From CAZEDU01 sp964511185 (GTDB lineage Bacteria > Myxococcota > Myxococcia > Myxococcales > Myxococcaceae): a stretch of DNA of 37,681 bases. Position numbers and translations under genes: made by a program. Location of the stretch: assembly GCA_964511185.1 (NCBI GenBank), contig CAZEDU010000040.1:1-37681 (forward strand), written 5' to 3'. Of the stretch, positions 31,966 through 37,681 are shown in pieces. The number at the start of each line of letters is the position of its first letter. Within the stretch, counting starts at the first letter, position 1. Below the pieces are notes generated by a model. That model saw only the letters and a program-made list of their open reading frames with translations, was not told the DNA's origin and did no database searches.

Positions 31966-32883
31966 TTAAGCCTGGCCCTGCGGCGGCGACGCCGGCGCCT
32001 CGTCGGCGGGCGGCGGCGGCGCGGCATCGGCTGGGGACTCCACCACCTGCGGCGGCGTGGCCCGGCGCGCCTCTTCGGCCCGCTCCTGCGCCAGCTGCAT
32101 CTCCTCGACCTTCTTGTCCGACGCGGCGACCTCCTCCGCGGTGAGCTCGGTGCGATCGGCGGCGACGCCGCTCTTCTGCTCGAGGTCCTTGATCGCCCGG
32201 CGCAGCAGGTCGCGCTCGAGCAGGGTCCGGTTGAGCCGCTTCTCGAGCGCCTTGAACTTGTCCTTCAGCAGCGAGAGCTCCTGGCCCGTGGACTTCGACA
32301 GCCGGGTCTGCGAGTCGAGCCGGCCCTTGAGCCGCTTCACCTCGCGGTCGAGCTCGGCCGCGCGCGCCCGGTCCTTGCCCGACTGGTGCTCGAGCCGCTC
32401 GATGCGCTCCTTCTCGGCCTCCGACAGCTCGCGGACGATGCGCTGCGGAGCGGGCTGCGCGGCGGCCGCGGGCGCCGACGAGGCGCGGCGGCGGCTGGTC
32501 TCTGCATCGGCCTTCAGCTTCTCGACCTCGGCGAGCGCCGCGGCCAGCTCGGCGCGGGTGTGCTCGAGCTGAATCGAGGCTTGCCGCTCGACCTGCTCGC
32601 GCGCCTTGGCCAGGTCGTTGCCGTCCTTGTCGGCTTCCTTCTGGTCGTGCAGCTTCTTCTTGAGCTGCTTCACCTCGGCCTTCAGCTCATTGACCTGCGT
32701 CTTTTGCTCGTCGAACTCCTTGCGCCGCTTCTCGAGCTCGGCCTCCAGCTTCTGCGCGGCCTTCGCCTGGGCCTCGGCCTCGTTGCGCGCCTCGGGAACG
32801 CGGGCCACCTGGCCGCTCGCGCGGTACCAGAGCAGGCCGAAGAGCACGGTCGTGGAGGCCAGCAGCGCGAGTGCGAAGATCAT
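31966..32883 (-). CDS. Membrane-anchored coiled-coil protein
   Basis: 305 residues. One N-terminal transmembrane helix (about 2-20), then charged coiled coil in two blocks (about 30-130 and 145-265), separated by an Ala/Pro linker (SSAPAAAAQPAPQR), and a Pro/Ala-rich tail. The coil is heavy in Glu, Lys, Arg and Leu with no catalytic motif. The ATG at 32881-32883 has GAAGG seven bases upstream. Orientation cannot be fixed from sequence, but the positive residues after the helix suggest the coil is cytoplasmic. Upstream is a structured 101-base gap after the diguanylate cyclase gene. Role unknown; likely structural or a partner-recruiting protein. Confidence 0.82.
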   Translation of the reverse strand: MIFALALLASTTVLFGLLWYRASGQVARVPEARNEAEAQAKAAQKLEAELEKRRKEFDEQKTQVNELKAEVKQLKKKLHDQKEADKDGNDLAKAREQVERQASIQLEHTRAELAAALAEVEKLKADAETSRRRASSAPAAAAQPAPQRIVRELSEAEKERIERLEHQSGKDRARAAELDREVKRLKGRLDSQTRLSKSTGQELSLLKDKFKALEKRLNRTLLERDLLRRAIKDLEQKSGVAADRTELTAEEVAASDKKVEEMQLAQERAEEARRATPPQVVESPADAAPPPPADEAPASPPQGQA

Positions 32884-32908
32884 GAAGACACCTTCGAAGG
32901 GGAGAGAG

Positions 32909-32969
32909 AAAAAACGGGCGCGGACATTCAGCGATCCGCCCAGGAAGGTCAACCCCTGGCGGCCCGTTT
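32909..32969 (-). terminator. Three-way-junction-like structure followed by a T tract
   Basis: Read on the minus strand after the diguanylate cyclase stop, an outer 8-bp stem (AAACGGGC at 32962-32969 pairing with GCCCGTTT at 32912-32919) encloses two small hairpins: CCAGG/CCTGG (arms near 32956-32960 and 32941-32945) and GCGGA/TCCGC (arms near 32935-32939 and 32920-32924). The outer stem runs into six Ts (32909-32914). It could be an elaborate terminator of the cyclase gene or a leader element of the coiled-coil gene 25 bases further on. Confidence 0.4.
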
Positions 32970-32984
32970 CTTCCCGCGCTCTCG

Positions 32985-33806
32985 TCAGCCCGCGTAGAGC
33001 TCGGGCGAGGGCTCGCGCTGCGCGGCCCGCTTGAGGTCCTTCGCGTCGCACAGCGACCGGTCGGTGCGTCGGTACAGGTCGCGCAGCGACTCGTCGGGGC
33101 TCATTTGGCAGGCGGCCACCGTCGCCGAGACGCCGATCGCCTTCAGCGCGTCCTTCGCGCGGCGCGCGGCCCGCTCGGCGCCGTCGAGGGTCGAGGGCAC
33201 CACCATCGCGAACTCGTCGCCGCCCACGCGCGCGCACAGCTCGAAAACGCGGGTGATCTGCCGGAGCGCCGCGCCGACCCGCCGCAGGAGGCGATCGCCC
33301 GCCGGGTGACCGCCTTCCTCGTTCACGGCCTTGAAGTCGTCCAGGTCGACGAGCACGAGCGAGAGCGCGCTGCCCAGGCGGCGCGACCGCTCGGCCTCCC
33401 GCAGGAGCGCGCGCACCGAGGCGCGCCGGTTGGGGAGCTGCGTGAGCGAGTCGATGAAGGCCCGGCGCGCCGTGCGCCGCCGCCGCCGGGCGCGCTGCCG
33501 CGCCAGGTCGATGCGGAAGGTCATCTCGTCTTCCGCGGTCGACTCCGCCACCCACTCGTCGGCCTCGTCGCTGGTGATCGGACCGCCCACCGAGACGACG
33601 GCGGGCCGGTGCTCCGCCGGCAACGTGCCCACCAGGGTGCGCTGCCACTCGACCTTGCCCGAGATGATGACCACCTCGGGCCGGCGCAGGTGCAGCGCCT
33701 TGTTGGCGGCGGTCAGGTCGCTGGCCTTCAGCACCTCGGCGCCGTTGATCGCCACCTCGGGCGCGCCCTCCAACACCAGCAGCAGCTTGTTTCCGTTCAT
33801 GGTCAT
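32985..33806 (-). CDS. Diguanylate cyclase with a pseudo-receiver N-terminus
   Basis: 273 residues. The C-terminal GGDEF domain (about 115-255) is intact: DSLTQLPNRR, DLDDFKAVNEEGGHPAGD (metal Asp154 region) and RVGGDEFAMVV (Gly195-Phe199), so it should make c-di-GMP from GTP. The inhibitory I-site position reads RVFE in place of RxxD, suggesting weak or no product inhibition. Residues 5-80 look like a shrunken receiver: hydrophobic strands KLLLVLEG and PEVVIISG, with Ser at the phospho-acceptor place, so phosphorylation is unlikely. The ATG at 33804-33806 is used; a second ATG two codons later is possible. Confidence 0.92.
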   Translation of the reverse strand: MTMNGNKLLLVLEGAPEVAINGAEVLKASDLTAANKALHLRRPEVVIISGKVEWQRTLVGTLPAEHRPAVVSVGGPITSDEADEWVAESTAEDEMTFRIDLARQRARRRRRTARRAFIDSLTQLPNRRASVRALLREAERSRRLGSALSLVLVDLDDFKAVNEEGGHPAGDRLLRRVGAALRQITRVFELCARVGGDEFAMVVPSTLDGAERAARRAKDALKAIGVSATVAACQMSPDESLRDLYRRTDRSLCDAKDLKRAAQREPSPELYAG

Positions 33807-33832
33807 GTTGTCTTCGCTCGACGGCGTGGGCC

Positions 33833-34243
33833 CTAGAGGTAGAACCGGTCCGTCACCCCAGCGGTGCGCTGCAGAATCGTGCTCCAGCCGACGAAACCAT
33901 CGACCTTCCGCTCCATTCCTCGAACGTCGGCCCCCACCCAGTCCATCGACGCCGTGCAGGCGAACAAGCGGCAGCGCCCAAGCTCTCTCAAATGCGACAA
34001 CAGCTGGCGCAGGGTCGGTGCTTGCCGGGCCTCGAAGCGCTCCGCCGCCTCCTCGCCCGCTCGGCCCGCGTCGAACGCCGGCTCGTCTAGGTCATCCCGG
34101 TGCAGCCGGTCCAGCGCCCACCAAAAAAAGTACACATCGACTTCACGACCTTGCGCCGCCGCGGCCGCCGCGATCGCCAGCCCTTGGTGGACCCGGTCGT
34201 AGGCGCCGCTGTGCAGGAACACCGCGACTTTGGACCCGTTCAT
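33833..34243 (-). CDS. DsrE-family protein
   Basis: 136 residues with the DsrE-like alpha/beta fold: KVAVFLHSGAYDRVHQGLAIAAAAAAQG (strand-loop-helix), VDVYFFWWALDRL, then RCRLFACTASMDWVGAD with Cys91 and Cys96. DsrE relatives bind or relay sulfur as persulfide or act in small redox complexes; Cys96 sits where active-site cysteines occur in this family. No signal peptide. The gene diverges from fni across a 151-base gap and ends 26 bases before the diguanylate cyclase start, in the same direction. A link to the mevalonate genes is not shown. Confidence 0.82.
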   Translation of the reverse strand: MNGSKVAVFLHSGAYDRVHQGLAIAAAAAAQGREVDVYFFWWALDRLHRDDLDEPAFDAGRAGEEAAERFEARQAPTLRQLLSHLRELGRCRLFACTASMDWVGADVRGMERKVDGFVGWSTILQRTAGVTDRFYL

Positions 34244-34342
34244 GCCTCAGGCCTCTTTAGGCGGTGCCCGCGCCGCCGTCCACGGGCAAACCCGCATGAA
34301 GTCCCGCCTTTGTCTTGTGCCCCATCCGCAAAGGTTGCTAGG

Positions 34343-34372
34343 AACGCGCGACTTTTTGGGGCGTCGCGCGTT
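34343..34372. promoter_or_regulatory. Perfect 10-bp inverted repeat before fni
   Basis: AACGCGCGAC (34343-34352), a 10-base T/G-rich spacer, and its exact inverse complement (34363-34372), ending 22 bases before the fni ATG. Arm centres are 20 bases apart, about two helical turns, so it could bind a dimeric regulator or form a leader hairpin. No clear -35/-10 pair was found in this 151-base gap. Confidence 0.45.
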
Positions 34373-34394
34373 GGCTTTGTAAGGAATTGGGCGA

Positions 34395-35453
34395 ATGAAC
34401 GAGGACACGACGGCGAAAAGGAAGGACGCCCACCTCGACCTCTGCGCCGCCGGCGACGTCGAACCTGCTGGGAACTCGACGCTTTTCGAGTGCGTGCGGC
34501 TCGTCCACGACGCCATGCCCGAGCTGTCGGTGGCCGATGTTCAGCTCTCGACGCCGCTGATGGGCAAGACGCTGGGCCTGCCGCTCATGATCACCGGGAT
34601 GACCGGCGGGACCGAGCGCGCCGCCCAGGTGAACCGCGACTTGGCGCAGGTCGCCGAGCGGTTTCAGCTCGCCTTCGGCCTGGGCAGCCAGCGGGCGATG
34701 AGCGAGCGCCCCGAGCGCGCCTCGACCTTTCAGGTGCGGCAGATCGCCCCCACGGCGCTGGTGGTCGGCAACCTGGGGCTGCGGCAGGCCGCCCTCATGG
34801 GGGTCGATTCGGTGCGGCGGCTCGTCGACGCGATCGGCGCCGATGGCCTGGCGCTCCACCTGAACGCGGGCCAGGAGCTCACCCAGCCCGAGGGAGACCG
34901 GGACTTTCGCGACGGGTACGCCACCGTCGAGGCGTTGGCCCGCGTCTTTCATGGCCGGCTGCTCGTGAAGGAGACCGGCTGCGGCATCTCTCCCAAGGTC
35001 GCGCGCCGGTTGGTGGCGTGCGGCGTTCAGACCATCGACGTGTCGGGGTTGGGCGGCACCTCGTGGGTCAAGGTCGAGCAGCTGCGCGCGAGCGGCGCGG
35101 CGGCCGAGGTGGGGGAGCAGTTCGCCGCGTGGGGCATCCCCACCGCGGCGGCGGTGCACGCGGCGCGGCGGGCGGTGGGCAAGGAGATCGCGCTCATCGC
35201 GTCGGGCGGGCTGCGCAACGGTCTGGAGTTGGCGAAGGCGCTCGCGCTCGGCGCGACGGGCGGCGGTATGGCGCTGCCTTTGTTCCGCGCGCAGCAGCAG
35301 GGCGGCGTGGCGGCGGCGGAGGCGGTCGTGGCGCAGGTCAAAGCCGCGCTCGTGCAGGCGCTGCTCTTGACCGGCAGCCGGACGCCGGCCGAGCTGCGCG
35401 AGAAGCCGTACGTGGTGACGGGCGAGTTGAAGGACTGGTTGGCCGCTCTATGA
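34395..35453 (+). CDS. fni: Type 2 isopentenyl-diphosphate isomerase
   Basis: 352 residues. FMN/NADPH-dependent enzyme that interconverts IPP and DMAPP. Landmarks: RKDAHL (9-14), STPLMGKTLGLPLMITGMTGG (FMN phosphate region), HLNAGQELTQPEGDRDF (variant of the HLNPLQE motif with the catalytic Gln kept), VKETGCGIS and GGTSW. The ATG at 34395 follows AAGGAA. It leads the mevalonate cluster and lies 29 bases before mvaA. The HLN-AG-QE change is unusual but leaves Gln and Glu in place. Most bacteria use the MEP pathway with or without Idi, so this enzyme with mvaA and mevalonate kinase indicates mevalonate-based isoprenoid synthesis. Confidence 0.95.
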   Translation: MNEDTTAKRKDAHLDLCAAGDVEPAGNSTLFECVRLVHDAMPELSVADVQLSTPLMGKTLGLPLMITGMTGGTERAAQVNRDLAQVAERFQLAFGLGSQRAMSERPERASTFQVRQIAPTALVVGNLGLRQAALMGVDSVRRLVDAIGADGLALHLNAGQELTQPEGDRDFRDGYATVEALARVFHGRLLVKETGCGISPKVARRLVACGVQTIDVSGLGGTSWVKVEQLRASGAAAEVGEQFAAWGIPTAAAVHAARRAVGKEIALIASGGLRNGLELAKALALGATGGGMALPLFRAQQQGGVAAAEAVVAQVKAALVQALLLTGSRTPAELREKPYVVTGELKDWLAAL

Positions 35454-35482
35454 CGGCCGCAGGTTTTCTTTAGGGAGCAAGA

Positions 35483-36814
35483 ATGACGGACAGCGTCACG
35501 TCGCGGTTGGCCGGGTTTCACAAGCTGCAGATGGATGAGCGGCTCAGTCAGATCGCGCGCATGTTTCGGCTCACCGCCGAGGAGATGGCCTACCTGTCTG
35601 GTGGCGGCTCGCTGCAGCCGTCGATGGCGAATCAGATGATCGAGAACGCGGTGGGCACCTTCAGCCTGCCGCTCGGGTTGGGGCTCAACCTGTCGGTGAA
35701 CGGCCGCGACTACATCGTGCCGATGGCGGTCGAGGAGCCGTCGGTCGTCGCCGCCGTGTCGTTCGCCGCGAAGATCGTGCGCGAGGCGGGGGGCTTCGAG
35801 GCGTCCGCCGACGACTCGCTGATGGTCGCGCAGATCCAGCTCACCCGCTACGGCGATCCCGAGGCGGCGAAGGAGAAGATCCTCGCGGCGAAGGAGCAGA
35901 TCCTCGCGCTCGCCAACAGCTTCCACCCGCAGATGGTGCGGCGCGGCGGCGGGGCGCGCGACGTCGAGGTGCGCGTGCTGCCGGCGCCGGAAGGGCCGAG
36001 CGGCGAGCCGCTGGTCATCGTGCACGTGCTCATCGACACGCAAGAGGCGATGGGCGCCAACCTGATCAACACCGTCGCCGAAGGGGTGGCGCCCTTCATC
36101 GAGCAGCTCACCGGCGGCAAGGTGTACCTGCGCATCCTCTCGAACCTGTGCGACCGGCGGCTGGCGCGCGCGACCTGCCGCATCCCGGTGCCCATGCTCG
36201 CCGACTTCGAGATGCGCGGCGAAGACATCGCCGAGGGCATCGTGCAGGCGAGCCGCTTCGCCGAGGCCGACCCGTACCGCGCCGCCACGCACAACAAGGG
36301 CGTGATGAACGGCATCGACTCGGTGGCGATCGCCACCGGGCAGGACTGGCGCGCGATCGAGGCGGGCGCGCACGCCTTTGCCGGCCGCACGGGCCACTAC
36401 GCGCCGCTGTCGACCTGGCGCCTGGAGGACGGCCACCTGGTCGGCCGCATCGAGCTGCCGCTCGCGCTCGGCGTGGTCGGCGGGCCGATCAAGATCCACC
36501 CGGGGGTCGGCGTGGCGCTCAAGATCCTGCGCGCGTCGTCGGTGCGGGAGCTGGCGCAGGTCTTCGCCGCGGTCGGGCTCGCGCAGAACTTCGCGGCGCT
36601 CCGCGCGCTCGGCTCGGTCGGCATCCAGCAGGGGCACATGGCCCTGCACGCGCGCTGCGTGGCGGTCACCGCGGGCGCGCGCGGCGACTGGGTCGAGAAG
36701 ATCGCGAACCTGTTGGTGAAGGCCGGGACGGTGAAGGTCGAGAAGGCGCGTGAGATCTTGGGCTCGCTCACGCCGGAAGAGAACGCCGCCGCCACCGGCA
36801 CCATCGTGCTCTAA
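35483..36814 (+). CDS. mvaA: Hydroxymethylglutaryl-CoA reductase, class II
   Basis: 443 residues. Class II (bacterial) HMG-CoA reductase. Substrate and catalytic features: MAVEEPSVVAA (Glu84/Glu85), DTQEAMGANLIN (185-196), the catalytic Lys272 in THNKGVMNG, VVGGPIKIHPG, and QGHMALHAR with His385. The cofactor (NADH or NADPH) cannot be read off. The family name degradative comes from Pseudomonas mevalonii; next to fni and mevalonate kinase a biosynthetic direction, HMG-CoA to mevalonate, is far more likely. Ribosome site GGGAG lies 8 bases before the ATG. It is 8 bases from the mevalonate kinase start. Confidence 0.96.
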   Translation: MTDSVTSRLAGFHKLQMDERLSQIARMFRLTAEEMAYLSGGGSLQPSMANQMIENAVGTFSLPLGLGLNLSVNGRDYIVPMAVEEPSVVAAVSFAAKIVREAGGFEASADDSLMVAQIQLTRYGDPEAAKEKILAAKEQILALANSFHPQMVRRGGGARDVEVRVLPAPEGPSGEPLVIVHVLIDTQEAMGANLINTVAEGVAPFIEQLTGGKVYLRILSNLCDRRLARATCRIPVPMLADFEMRGEDIAEGIVQASRFAEADPYRAATHNKGVMNGIDSVAIATGQDWRAIEAGAHAFAGRTGHYAPLSTWRLEDGHLVGRIELPLALGVVGGPIKIHPGVGVALKILRASSVRELAQVFAAVGLAQNFAALRALGSVGIQQGHMALHARCVAVTAGARGDWVEKIANLLVKAGTVKVEKAREILGSLTPEENAAATGTIVL

Positions 36815-36822
36815 GGACTGGA

Positions 36823-37681
36823 GTGGAAGCGTCGACGGTCAGCGGCTTCGGCCCTGGAAAGGTCATCCTGCTGGGCGAGCACGGCGTGGTGTACGGCCAC
36901 CCGGCGCTCGCCGGCCCCCTGTCGTGGGGCGTCACCGCCAAGGGCACCTTCGCGCGGCGCTGTGAGCTGAAGATCCCCCGCGCGCTCAAGGGCCCGCAGC
37001 GCTCGATGCTGGAGAAGGCGTTCGAGCGGGCGGCGAAGGCCGTGGGCAAGCCGCCGGTCTCGGTCTCGGTCGAGAGCGAGCTGCCCCCTTCCATGGGGCT
37101 CGGCAGCTCGGCCGCGCTCTCCGTGGCGTGCGCGCAGGTGCTGCTCCGCGCGGCGAAGAAGCCGGCGAAGGCCGACCAGGTGATGCGGGTCGCGATGGAG
37201 ATGGAGCGCGAGTTCCACGGCAGCCCGTCGGGGCTCGACCACACCACCTCGGCGCAGAACAAGCTCATCTACTTCCGCCGCCTGGCGCCCGCCGCCGGCC
37301 GCGCGCAGGTCAAGCCGATCCGGTCGCCGCGGCCGCTCAAGGTGCTGGTGGCGCTGGTGGGCGAGCGGCAGCCCACGCGGCACACGGTGGCGGGGCTCAA
37401 GGCGCGGCTCGAGCGGTGGCCCGCGCGGTACGAGCGGCTGTTCGAGGAGATCGGCGCGCTCGCCGAAGGGGCGAAGGCCATCGACGCGGGCGACCTGGAC
37501 AGCCTGGGCGACGCGATGAACGTGAACCAGGGGCTCCTCTCCGCGTTGGGGCTGTCGTCGCCCGCCATCGAAGAGATGGTGCACACCTTGCGCAAGCACG
37601 GCGCGCTGGGCGCCAAGCTGACCGGGGCGGGGGGAGATGGCGGCGCGGTGATCGGCCTCTTCCTCGAGCCGGAGCCTGTGT
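36823..37681 (+). CDS. mvk: Mevalonate kinase (3' end beyond window)
   Basis: At least 286 residues, open at the window edge; the family is about 300-330. GHMP kinase fold: GPGKVILLGEHGVVYGHPAL (motif 1, residues 9-28), PPSMGLGSSAALSVA (ATP loop), SGLDHTTSAQN (with the catalytic Asp), and GAKLTGAGGDGGAV (motif 3). The start is GTG at 36823 with AAGGA five bases ahead, directly after the mvaA stop. It phosphorylates mevalonate to phosphomevalonate. Phosphomevalonate kinase and diphosphomevalonate decarboxylase probably follow outside the window. Confidence 0.94.
   Translation, partial: MEASTVSGFGPGKVILLGEHGVVYGHPALAGPLSWGVTAKGTFARRCELKIPRALKGPQRSMLEKAFERAAKAVGKPPVSVSVESELPPSMGLGSSAALSVACAQVLLRAAKKPAKADQVMRVAMEMEREFHGSPSGLDHTTSAQNKLIYFRRLAPAAGRAQVKPIRSPRPLKVLVALVGERQPTRHTVAGLKARLERWPARYERLFEEIGALAEGAKAIDAGDLDSLGDAMNVNQGLLSALGLSSPAIEEMVHTLRKHGALGAKLTGAGGDGGAVIGLFLEPEPV

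Noticed and set aside
32909..32969. GEMM (c-di-GMP) riboswitch next to the diguanylate cyclase
   Set aside because: The conserved GEMM core bases and tetraloop are not seen; only the general branched shape is similar.
34345..34370. Rho-independent terminator before fni
   Set aside because: The Ts lie in the loop, not after the stem, and no gene ends there on either strand.

Overview
The window is high-GC DNA with dense coding and overlapping start/stop codons. Gene content points to a myxobacterium (Myxococcota, probably the Myxococcus/Anaeromyxobacter side). The evidence is a bacterial mevalonate pathway cluster (type 2 IPP isomerase, HMG-CoA reductase, mevalonate kinase), many receiver/GGDEF/DUF4388 signalling proteins, PEGA-domain proteins, Kelch lipoproteins and very long coiled coils. 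Three short N runs (3891-3900, 24693-24702, 30113-30126) show it is a scaffolded draft assembly; each lies inside a gene. The taxonomic call is inference from gene content only.

Layout. 1-4991, minus strand: housekeeping block spoVG, prs, a GH1 beta-glycosidase, rplY (CTC form), pth and the start of rpsF, preceded by a small DUF5658-like membrane protein. 5101-7072, plus strand: nucleotide salvage genes tdk, upp-like and hpt, diverging from the prs block; two of these enzymes use the PRPP that Prs makes. 7044-8740, minus: a small unknown gene, a REP-like inverted element, and a membrane-anchored PEGA protein. 8847-16567, plus: a co-directional set made of a methyltransferase-like/giant coiled-coil protein, dapF, a receiver-GAF-degenerate GGDEF protein, and a receiver-DUF4388 protein with a possible degenerate GTPase domain. 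This is the best candidate here for an undescribed signalling or polarity module.

16661-22998, minus: a complete tripartite RND efflux operon (TetR repressor, membrane fusion lipoprotein, RND pump, TolC-like channel). Three of the four genes overlap by 4 bases, and a perfect 10+4+10 operator sits before the repressor. 23054-26327, minus: orphan histidine kinase, M16 peptidase and a small unknown gene. 26379-27664: a cupin gene convergent with a PAP2-family phosphatase. 27908-31321, plus: a coupled operon of a PEGA/TPR-like protein, a Kelch lipoprotein and a small lipoprotein, probably a cell-envelope system. 31325-34243, minus: Cys-rich lipoprotein, membrane-anchored coiled-coil protein, diguanylate cyclase, and a DsrE-like protein. 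34395-37681, plus: fni, mvaA and mevalonate kinase, the last cut by the window edge.

No tRNA, rRNA, CRISPR array, insertion sequence or prophage was seen. No gap between genes exceeds about 245 bases. The non-coding features of most interest are paired hairpins in the rpsF and rplY leaders, the REP-like pair at 7551-7671, a three-way-junction-like structure with a T tract at 32909-32969, and a 10-bp inverted repeat just before fni.
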